Shown here: positions 1-5,346 of the stretch, piece by piece
Numbering within the stretch: the first letter of the stretch is position 1
Layout of the letters: every line of letters begins with the position of its first letter
Assembly: GCA_017384185.1 (NCBI GenBank)
Contig: JAFNUH010000057.1
Location: forward strand, 1-7,714
Origin: Alistipes sp.
GTDB taxonomy: Bacteria > Bacteroidota > Bacteroidia > Bacteroidales > Rikenellaceae
Direction: 5' to 3'
Length of the DNA stretch: 7,714 bases
Translations under genes and position numbers: made by a program
Notes under the pieces: model-generated
The model's database searches: none
The model's input: the letters and a program-made list of their open reading frames with translations, nothing else
What the model was told of the DNA's origin: nothing

Positions 1-809
1 ATTTCGCTAAAATATATGTATATCGGCAGCGATGTGGAGTATCCGCCACGATAACGACTCTTGTCATAAGTGGGTTTCGGAGCGCCGTTAGAGTCTAATA
101 ACCAGCCCTTTATGAATACATCGCAGCGAGCATCACCCTCAACGTTGCACGCCACCCTATCTCGCATCCTCCAGCCTCCATCCTTAAACACATTTCCTCG
201 TCCCGAGCGCTCGGCTGTGACAGAATAATCCTTCAGTGCCAATCCATCGAAACCCGCACGGCTCGGCTCGCCGAGAAGAATTACGTTACATCCATCACGA
301 TTTAAGTTACGCTCAGCAAAGAGTACGCCAAGCGAGGTAGAGCCCTTTGTTGCAACGATAGCCACCTCTCTTCCCCCGACCTCACCCTCTACACACAACG
401 CACCTCGCCACGGGGTAATCTGCTCAACGAAGAATTTATCGGCAAAGTATAGCAAGGCAAAGTCCAAGCCACGACTATAATCTTGAGTGCGGTGGATGTA
501 TGCATAATCTTCGCCCGAAGCCTCAACAATATCTCTCACCACCTGCTCATTCTCGACACCATACAACACAACGACGGGCATTCGCATAGAATCAATGACC
601 AGCGCAATATTTGCAACTTTCTGCGAATAGCGCTCCTCAGTCCACGCTCTGCGACCCGTAGGCGTGTAGTCGCTATCGTCGTAAAATTTTGAGGGTTTTG
701 TATCGTAGAGATTATCTACATCGTAATATGCGACACCAAATCCGCCCTGCGCAAATACCTGAGCGACAGAGAACGCAACGAAGATAAGCGTTAGTATTGT
801 GCTACGCAT
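1..809 (-). CDS. Secreted endonuclease/exonuclease/phosphatase-fold protein, probably catalytically degenerate (partial, C-terminal end cut by window edge)
   Basis: The frame is open from an ATG at 809 to the left edge (269 codons seen). Residues 1-20 form a signal peptide ending VFA, followed by Q21, so export is expected. The scaffold matches the Bacteroidota family of exported endonuclease/exonuclease/phosphatase (EEP) proteins: the strand-1 motif region YYDVDNLYD (28-36), RRAWTEERYSQKVANIALVI (53-72), RGLDFALLY from 113, a GxW..xD segment (W213, D217) and GGYSTSLPIYIYF near the end. Family members usually have NVENLFD, AEVEN, GDFND and SDHLP at the matching places. Here they read DVDNLYD, YGVEN, GEPSR (180-184) and STSLP (258-262), so the Asn/Glu metal ligands, the Asp-Asn pair and the terminal Asp-His are replaced. 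I infer a non-catalytic, perhaps binding, role. The gene follows mnmA by two bases and is probably cotranscribed with it. The fold assignment is fairly sure; the substrate is unknown. Only a few residues are likely missing at the C-terminus. Confidence 0.78.
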   Translation of the reverse strand, partial: MRSTILTLIFVAFSVAQVFAQGGFGVAYYDVDNLYDTKPSKFYDDSDYTPTGRRAWTEERYSQKVANIALVIDSMRMPVVVLYGVENEQVVRDIVEASGEDYAYIHRTQDYSRGLDFALLYFADKFFVEQITPWRGALCVEGEVGGREVAIVATKGSTSLGVLFAERNLNRDGCNVILLGEPSRAGFDGLALKDYSVTAERSGRGNVFKDGGWRMRDRVACNVEGDARCDVFIKGWLLDSNGAPKPTYDKSRYRGGYSTSLPIYIYFSE

Positions 810-811
810 AG

Positions 812-1987
812 CTACTTCTCGATTACGCCCGAGCCTGCCAACACCTCACCATCGTACCACGCTGCAAACTGACCTGCGGCGATACCACGCTGTGGTTCAT
901 CAAAGAGGATATATAATCCATCCTCACGGCAGATAATCTCCGCCTCCTGCAACGGCTGGCGGTAGCGGATACGCACCTGATAGTGACGACGCTCACCCAC
1001 CTGCATCTCGTCACTCGGCTCAACCCAATGCACCTCGTGCGGTAGGATACGCAATGCTCGGCGATATAGACCAGGATGAGAATCACCCTCACCGACATAT
1101 ATCACATTCTCCTTGACATCGGTGGAGATTATAAACAACGACTCTTTACGTCCACCAATACCCAATCCTTTACGCTGACCGATGGTATAAAAGTGTGCTC
1201 CGTTGTGCGTACCTATCTTCTTGCCGTCACGCACCGTATAATGGAATGGCTCAGCCAAAGCTGCCAAATCATCATCCTCAATAGCCTTGCCATAACCTCT
1301 CCACGTGGGTAAAATCTCGTGAACATTACCCGACTTGGCGGCAATCTGTTGCTGAAGAAATACGGGCAAATCGACCTTACCCACAAAGCAGATACCCTGC
1401 GAATCCTTGCGCTTGGCGGTTGCCAACTTCTGAGCCTGCGCCACCTCACGCACCTCGGGTTTCAACATATCTCCGATGGGGAAGAGGGCATAGCGCAACT
1501 GCTCCTGCGTGAGCTGACAGAGGAAGTAACTCTGGTCCTTATTTTTATCTGCTCCAGCCAGCAGTCGATAGACCGTGCGACCATCCACAACCTCCTCAGC
1601 CTTACGGCAGTAGTGACCCGTAGCCACAAAGTCGGCTCCCATCTTCAGCGCCTCCTTGAGAAATACATCAAACTTGATTTCACGATTGCACAAGACGTCG
1701 GGATTTGGCGTGCGACCCTGCTCATACTCCGAGAACATATAATCGACAACACGCTTTTTATACTCCTCCGACAAATCGACAAAACGGAACGGAATATCCA
1801 ATCGTTTAGCCACAAGCTCGGCAAAGACCTGGTCGTCATACCAGGGGCAGTCGCCCTCGAGCGTGCCGGTAGTGTCGTGCCAATTACGCATAAAGAGACC
1901 AATAACCTCGTGTCCCTGCTCCTTAAGCAGATATGCCGCTACGGATGAGTCCACACCACCTGAAAGTCCAACCACTACTCGTGCCAT
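812..1987 (-). CDS. mnmA: tRNA-specific 2-thiouridylase MnmA
   Basis: MnmA catalyses ATP-dependent 2-thiolation of the wobble uridine (s2U34) in tRNA-Lys, -Glu and -Gln, in the cytoplasm. The 391-residue product is close to the usual 360-390. The PP-loop SGGVDSS lies at residues 9-15 for ATP/adenylation chemistry. NPDVLCNREIKF carries the first catalytic cysteine (C100) and KRKDSQGICFVG carries the second (C200), matching the C102/C199 pair of the E. coli enzyme. The N-type ATP pyrophosphatase domain is followed by the central and C-terminal beta-barrel domains (TIGQRKGLGIGG, then QPLQEAEI and FDEPQRGIAAGQ). No catalytic residue is missing. The ATG at 1987 lies about 20 bases below a TAnnTTTG promoter box, which supports this start. 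It is the first gene of a probable two-gene transcript with the exported EEP-like gene; no functional link between the two is known. Confidence 0.97.
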   Translation of the reverse strand: MARVVVGLSGGVDSSVAAYLLKEQGHEVIGLFMRNWHDTTGTLEGDCPWYDDQVFAELVAKRLDIPFRFVDLSEEYKKRVVDYMFSEYEQGRTPNPDVLCNREIKFDVFLKEALKMGADFVATGHYCRKAEEVVDGRTVYRLLAGADKNKDQSYFLCQLTQEQLRYALFPIGDMLKPEVREVAQAQKLATAKRKDSQGICFVGKVDLPVFLQQQIAAKSGNVHEILPTWRGYGKAIEDDDLAALAEPFHYTVRDGKKIGTHNGAHFYTIGQRKGLGIGGRKESLFIISTDVKENVIYVGEGDSHPGLYRRALRILPHEVHWVEPSDEMQVGERRHYQVRIRYRQPLQEAEIICREDGLYILFDEPQRGIAAGQFAAWYDGEVLAGSGVIEK

Positions 1988-2015
1988 AGAGAGAATAAAT
2001 ATTTGATTTGCGGTG

Positions 2016-2023
2016 CAAATTTA
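2016..2023 (-). promoter_or_regulatory. Promoter -7 box for mnmA
   Basis: On the minus strand TAAATTTG matches the Bacteroidota -7 consensus TAnnTTTG exactly. About 19 bases upstream only a weak -33 match (CTGG) is seen. Transcription would start near 2010, giving a leader of about 20-25 bases before the mnmA ATG. The 84-base gap to the lysO pair holds this box and a run of seven T on the minus strand, but no clear hairpin, so read-through from lysO is also possible. Confidence 0.6.
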
Positions 2024-2071
2024 CAAAAAAATCACGTACCCCACCAGATACTTTGGCAGAAAATCGCTCTT

Positions 2072-2698
2072 TTACAACGAACAAAAAAGCGGCACAAGAA
2101 AGGGAACCGAAAAATCGACCACAACACCGTGCAGAATAGAGACAAATACCCAATCCCGACCCGAGGTGTGAGTGATAATCGGTAGCGTCACATCCATCGT
2201 CGTAGCACCACCCGCACAGATAGGAGCCAAAGGCGAAAACCAGCGCACCATAAGTGGAGCAAGGAGCAGAGTCATTGTCTCACGGAATATATTAGCAATC
2301 AGAGCAATAGTTCCCAACTCGGCAGCTGCAACGGCTCCGATAGATGGCTCCTTTAGCGTTGTTACAAGAATCGACGAAAGAGAGTAGTATCCCATACCGC
2401 TACCCACAGCCAACACCTCCGCTGTGCTCCATCGTGAGAGCAGAAACGAGATAGCAAACGTAGCCACCAGCGTTCCCAAAATTGTAGCGCAGGGGATAAG
2501 TAGCAGACGTGGCGAGAGCGAGCGTAAAATCTCCTTGAGGCGCTCATCGCAACCGATGCCGATACCCACCTGCAACATCAAAGCATAGAGTACCCACATA
2601 GTAACATCGCCACCCAACAACCAATCGGGCAGAAGACCCAAAACGCCCGCCGCACAACCCAAGGCGAAGGCTCCAACAATTATCAAACTACCCTTCAT
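2072..2698 (-). CDS. lysO: LysO-type lysine exporter, C-terminal half protein
   Basis: This is the larger half (208 residues) of a DUF340/LysO transporter, an inner-membrane exporter of L-lysine. The E. coli protein is one chain of about 300 residues; here it is encoded as two genes. Visible traits are many hydrophobic helices, an early MLQVGIGIGCD segment, the conserved central region GSGMGYYSLSSILVT, the AAAELGTIALIANIFRE segment and GGATTMDVTLPIIT near the end; these glycine- and serine-rich re-entrant regions are typical of the family. I chose the ATG at 2698 (MKGSLIIVGAF) because the frame further upstream only overlaps the partner gene out of phase. The start lies inside the last codons of the upstream half gene, an 11-base overlap that suggests translational coupling and equal subunit supply. 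The lysine substrate is inferred from the family. Confidence 0.85.
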   Translation of the reverse strand: MKGSLIIVGAFALGCAAGVLGLLPDWLLGGDVTMWVLYALMLQVGIGIGCDERLKEILRSLSPRLLLIPCATILGTLVATFAISFLLSRWSTAEVLAVGSGMGYYSLSSILVTTLKEPSIGAVAAAELGTIALIANIFRETMTLLLAPLMVRWFSPLAPICAGGATTMDVTLPIITHTSGRDWVFVSILHGVVVDFSVPFLVPLFCSL

Positions 2699-2972
2699 CT
2701 TCGCCTTTAGCCTTAAACAATATATTATATATAATACGTGCCGCAACAACGCTACCCAGCGTAGCAGCCACGGCAACGAGCAACGCCTCACCTCCCAAGC
2801 CGACAAGATTTCGCACAACAAGCTCGTTATTACCTATCTCGCCACCCATAACAAACAACAGCACAACAATGGTAATCATCGTTGTGGTGCCGACGACCTT
2901 CACCTTTCGCACATTGCGCAAGAGGTAGCCGATGGCTATGCCAGCAAACATTATGGCGATAATCTTGAACAT
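2688..2972 (-). CDS. lysO: LysO-type lysine exporter, N-terminal half protein
   Basis: This small membrane protein (94 residues from the ATG at 2972) corresponds to the N-terminal part of DUF340/LysO: MFKIIAIMFAGIAIGYLLR, a basic stretch RNVRKVKVVG, a second helix ITIVVLLFVMGGEIGNN and a third helix LLVAVAATLGSVVAARIIY. It ends in a charged tail GEDEG. It should assemble with the C-terminal half encoded immediately downstream. A GTG at 2993 would add seven residues, but that GTG begins on the last base of an excellent promoter -7 box, so it would lie upstream of the transcription start; the ATG at 2972 is preferred. The gene is divergent from the PspC/PadR operon. The split organisation is common in this phylum as far as I know. 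Confidence 0.85.
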   Translation of the reverse strand: MFKIIAIMFAGIAIGYLLRNVRKVKVVGTTTMITIVVLLFVMGGEIGNNELVVRNLVGLGGEALLVAVAATLGSVVAARIIYNILFKAKGEDEG

Positions 2973-2992
2973 TAGGTAGAGTTTATTTTCCA

Positions 2993-3025
2993 CAAAGGTA
3001 ACTCCTTTTTATAAAGAGACCAAAA
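2993..3025 (-). promoter_or_regulatory. Bacteroidota promoter for the lysO pair
   Basis: The minus strand has TTTTGG (3025-3020) as -33 element, 19 bases of spacer, then TACCTTTG (3000-2993), a perfect TAnnTTTG -7 box. A start near 2986 would leave only about 14 bases of leader before the ATG at 2972. This element decides the lysO start codon against the upstream GTG. Confidence 0.72.
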
Positions 3026-3139
3026 TCCACTCTGCTCGCCCCACTATTTTTCAAACAAAATCAGGCATTTCGCCAAAAAAATCCTCCTAAACACCCCATC
3101 AATAGAAAAAAATGAAGAAAAAAGTTAAAAAAACACTAC
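3026..3139. other. AT-rich divergent intergenic region
   Basis: This stretch between the lysO promoter and the PspC-operon promoter is strongly A-rich on the plus strand, with several runs of five to seven A between 3100 and 3137. It could act as an upstream AT-rich promoter stimulator. No open reading frame, hairpin or RNA gene was recognised. Confidence 0.4.
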
Positions 3140-3144
3140 TTTGT

Positions 3145-3176
3145 GTTGCATAATACCCAAATTACCCATATATTTG
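3145..3176 (+). promoter_or_regulatory. Promoter of the PspC-PadR-GIN operon
   Basis: A GTTG at 3145-3148 (preceded by TTTG at 3140-3143) lies 20 bases before TATATTTG at 3169-3176, a full match to the TAnnTTTG -7 consensus. Transcription would begin near 3183, about 30 bases before the first ATG. Repeats around the box (TGTGTT/AACACA and a doubled TACCCA) may be operator sequence, possibly for the PadR regulator encoded in the operon; that is inference. Confidence 0.7.
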
Positions 3177-3214
3177 CATCAAAGAAATATTAACACACCA
3201 TAAAAAACTCAACT

Positions 3215-3697
3215 ATGAAAGAGACAATTAATGTAAACATCGCTCAGCAAGCCTTCACAATGGATATGGATGCTTACTCTGCGCTGACCTCCTATCTCGA
3301 CGACATTGGTCGCCGTTTGCCCGAGAACGACACCGAGACTCTCGCCGACATTGAGGCACGCATAGCAGAGATATTCCGTGAGAGGGTTCCCTCGCCTATG
3401 ATGGTCATCACCTACGGCGTGGTACGCAACACAATGAGCCAAATTGGTAGTGCCGAGAACTTCGGCGCTGCATCACGTCCGCTCAACAACCCTGCGGAGA
3501 AGGATTCAACAACGAAGCTCTACCGCTCACGCAAGGATCGCTCGATTGCGGGCATCTGTTCGGGCGTAGCTAAGTATTTCGGTCTGGACACCACGCTGGT
3601 GCGTATTGCCGCCATACTCTGCATTTTTGCTGCTGGAGCTACACTCTGGATTTACCTTATCCTCTGGCTTGTACTCCCCTATGAGCCCGAGGCATAA
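3215..3697 (+). CDS. Small PspC-domain membrane protein
   Basis: The product has 160 residues in two parts. Residues 1-90 are a soluble module (MKETINVNIAQQAFTMDMDA, then LADIEARIAEIF at 43-54 and QIGSAENFG at 76-84) that recurs at the start of the large PspC protein in this operon. Residues 100-157 are a PspC domain: TTKLYRSRKDRSIAGICSGV, AKYFGLDTTLVRIAAIL, then two hydrophobic helices at about 128-142 and 144-155 ending WLVLPYEPEA. PspC in the E. coli phage-shock response is an inner-membrane sensor/toxin-binding protein; in Bacteroidota the domain is widespread and its role is less clear. It is the first gene of the operon, 56 bases before padR. I expect an inner-membrane protein with a cytoplasmic N-terminal module. 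The domain call is firm, the function is not. Confidence 0.88.
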   Translation: MKETINVNIAQQAFTMDMDAYSALTSYLDDIGRRLPENDTETLADIEARIAEIFRERVPSPMMVITYGVVRNTMSQIGSAENFGAASRPLNNPAEKDSTTKLYRSRKDRSIAGICSGVAKYFGLDTTLVRIAAILCIFAAGATLWIYLILWLVLPYEPEA

Positions 3698-3741
3698 CCT
3701 AATCCAATCTACAAAATCGAGAATATTAACTTATAAAATAC

Positions 3742-3746
3742 GGAGG
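3742..3746 (+). promoter_or_regulatory. Strong Shine-Dalgarno site before padR
   Basis: GGAGG sits seven bases before the padR ATG at 3754. It stands out because the neighbouring genes (starts at 3215, 4202, 5347 and 7148) show no such sequence and Bacteroidota seldom use one. It fixes the padR start and may raise its translation within the operon. Confidence 0.65.
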
Positions 3747-3753
3747 AAAAGCT

Positions 3754-4149
3754 ATGAACGAAGATAACGTAAAAGTACAAATGCGCAAAGGCATTCTCGA
3801 GTACTGCATCTTGGCAATACTCTCACGTGGAGACTCTTACGCACCCAAAATCATCGCTGAGCTTAAGAACGCCGAGATGATTGTGGTCGAGGGAACGCTC
3901 TACCCCATCCTTACACGACAGAAGAACGCAGGTCTTCTGACCTACCGCTGGGAGGAGTCTCCGCAGGGACCTCCTCGCAAATACTATATGCTCACCGAGG
4001 CTGGGCGCCAGCAGTTGGCGCTTCTGGACGAGGCGTGGGACGAGATGGTCGAGCAGATTAAGCTTATCCGCCACGGCAAGGAGGGAGACTCGGAGCAGGA
4101 GGAGAGCAACAGAACAGGAAACGTAATCGAGGTATTACCACTACCATAA
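3754..4149 (+). CDS. PadR-family transcriptional regulator
   Basis: This is a 131-residue winged-helix DNA-binding protein of the small PadR type (subfamily with a short C-terminal dimerisation helix). Family marks are MRKGILEYCILAILSRGDSY (9-28), the recognition-helix/wing region EGTLYPILTRQKNAGLLTY (46-64), PPRKYYMLTEAGRQQL (73-88) and a C-terminal helix at about 88-106. PadR proteins usually act as dimeric repressors released by a small ligand or by phenolics/antibiotics; the ligand here cannot be told. A polar tail (108-131, rich in Glu, Ser and Asn) follows the family core. Lying between the two PspC genes and before the exported GIN protein, it most likely autoregulates this operon, as PadR genes next to PspC genes do in other Bacteroidota; this is inference from context. 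Confidence 0.93.
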   Translation: MNEDNVKVQMRKGILEYCILAILSRGDSYAPKIIAELKNAEMIVVEGTLYPILTRQKNAGLLTYRWEESPQGPPRKYYMLTEAGRQQLALLDEAWDEMVEQIKLIRHGKEGDSEQEESNRTGNVIEVLPLP

Positions 4150-4201
4150 CCTCGACTCTCAACTAATTACAAACAACATATAACCCCAAATAACTATTAC
4201 A

Positions 4202-5323
4202 ATGAAAAAGATAATTTTTATACTTGTTGCCGTTTTATTCTGCTCTATTAACTATGCTACGGCAACAACCGTAAGCGAGTGCAAGAAAAAGAGCGTAGAT
4301 AATGTTAGCATCACCATCGGCAACTGGAAAATCAACGGCAAGGTGAACGGCACAATCATCTACTCTGACTCAAAAGAGTTAAAAAATGGTCGCACCAAGT
4401 TGGGCGACAGCGATATTGTAACATACTCAAATGGTAATATCGACATCAACCTCAGCGACGAGGATATAAACAATCTACTTGCCGATGTTAGTGACGCTTT
4501 GCACGATTGCGAGATTGATATTACCTACAACGATGACAACCCCAAGCGCATCAAGGGTAGCGGCAATATAATTTCAAAAACGATTCCCGCCATTGCATCA
4601 TACGATGCCATCAAGGCGAGCCGTGGCGTGCGTGTTGTAATGGAGGAACGTGAGGATGATAATATCACCATCAAGGCTGACGATAACGTAATGCCCTACG
4701 TAGTTGTTCGCAAGGAGGGTAATTCGCTTATCATAGGTATTGACAAAAATATCAATTCGCTAAGCAACATAAACGTAGAGGTTTTCCTTCCCAAAAACTC
4801 AAACCTCAACGAGCTGAAGGCAGCAAGTGGTGCTACGATTAATATCAACACAACCATCGAGAGTCGCACACTATCGATTGATGCCGCTTCGGCTGCAAAA
4901 GTTAACTTCGCAAAGGCTGATGTTGACTTCTTCGACGCAGATGCTGCATCGGCTGCTAAGATTACAGGAATCGTAAAGAGCGACGACTGCTACTTGGATG
5001 CATCGAGCGCTGCAGACATCAAGTTGACTCTGCTTGCAGTTCATTGTAAGTCGGCGGCATCATCGGCGGCAAGCATCGAACTTAAAGGTCAGGTAGCTAC
5101 ATTCAATGGCGACGCTTCATCGGCAGCAAAGATTTATGCCTCAGAGCTTGAAGCACAGACTCTTGCCGAGGCGGATGCATCGTCGGGAGCAAAGGTTACG
5201 GTAAAAGCTATCAAGAGACTCGATGCCGAGGCTTCATCGGGTGGCGTAGTCTCATACATTGCCGACGATGATGTAGTAACAAAAATCAGCCAGTCAAGTG
5301 GCGGCAGAGTAAAGAAGTATTAA
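4202..5323 (+). CDS. Exported DUF2807 / head GIN domain protein with ASSAA repeat ladder
   Basis: The 373-residue product starts with a signal peptide (MKKIIFILVAVLFCSINYAT, cleavage around 21-23). The cysteine at 14 is not in a convincing lipobox. Residues 24-125 form a region I do not recognise (NWKINGKVNGTIIY; acidic DEDINNLLADVSDAL). Residues 130-373 match the DUF2807 'putative autotransporter adhesin head GIN' domain: SYDAIKASRGVRVVMEE (133-149), IKADDNVMPYVVV, LIIGI, VEVFLPKNSNLNELKAASGA (192-211). From 207 onward, A(A/S)S(A/G)(A/G) motifs recur at about 208, 229, 249, 268, 287, 306, 327, 345 and 366, one every 18-21 residues, as expected for a beta-solenoid. No membrane anchor follows the signal, so a periplasmic or surface location is expected. 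It lies 52 bases after padR and 23 bases before the large PspC gene. The role is unknown; cell-envelope binding is plausible. Confidence 0.87.
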   Translation: MKKIIFILVAVLFCSINYATATTVSECKKKSVDNVSITIGNWKINGKVNGTIIYSDSKELKNGRTKLGDSDIVTYSNGNIDINLSDEDINNLLADVSDALHDCEIDITYNDDNPKRIKGSGNIISKTIPAIASYDAIKASRGVRVVMEEREDDNITIKADDNVMPYVVVRKEGNSLIIGIDKNINSLSNINVEVFLPKNSNLNELKAASGATININTTIESRTLSIDAASAAKVNFAKADVDFFDADAASAAKITGIVKSDDCYLDASSAADIKLTLLAVHCKSAASSAASIELKGQVATFNGDASSAAKIYASELEAQTLAEADASSGAKVTVKAIKRLDAEASSGGVVSYIADDDVVTKISQSSGGRVKKY

Positions 5324-5346
5324 AAGAGACCTAATCACCCAAAACT

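Noticed and set aside
483..692. 69-codon plus-strand frame near the left end
   Set aside because: It is antisense to the exported EEP-like gene, whose frame has a signal peptide and family motifs; no domain or start signal supports it.
1319..1948. 209-codon open frame on the plus strand inside mnmA
   Set aside because: It lies wholly antisense to mnmA, whose product has all catalytic motifs. The antisense translation has no recognisable domain and follows from the codon bias of mnmA.
2698..2821. Extended start of the lysO C-terminal half, adding 41 residues
   Set aside because: The extra residues are an out-of-frame reading of the N-terminal half gene. The family alignment begins at MKGSLIIVGAF.
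2973..2993. GTG start for the lysO N-terminal half
   Set aside because: The GTG begins on the last base of the TACCTTTG promoter box, so it would not be in the mRNA. The ATG at 2972 starts directly on the conserved first helix.
4202..4270. Lipoprotein signal in the GIN-domain protein (cysteine 14)
   Set aside because: The residues before the cysteine (VLF) do not fit a lipobox and the cysteine lies within the hydrophobic core. A signal peptidase I site near 21-23 fits better.
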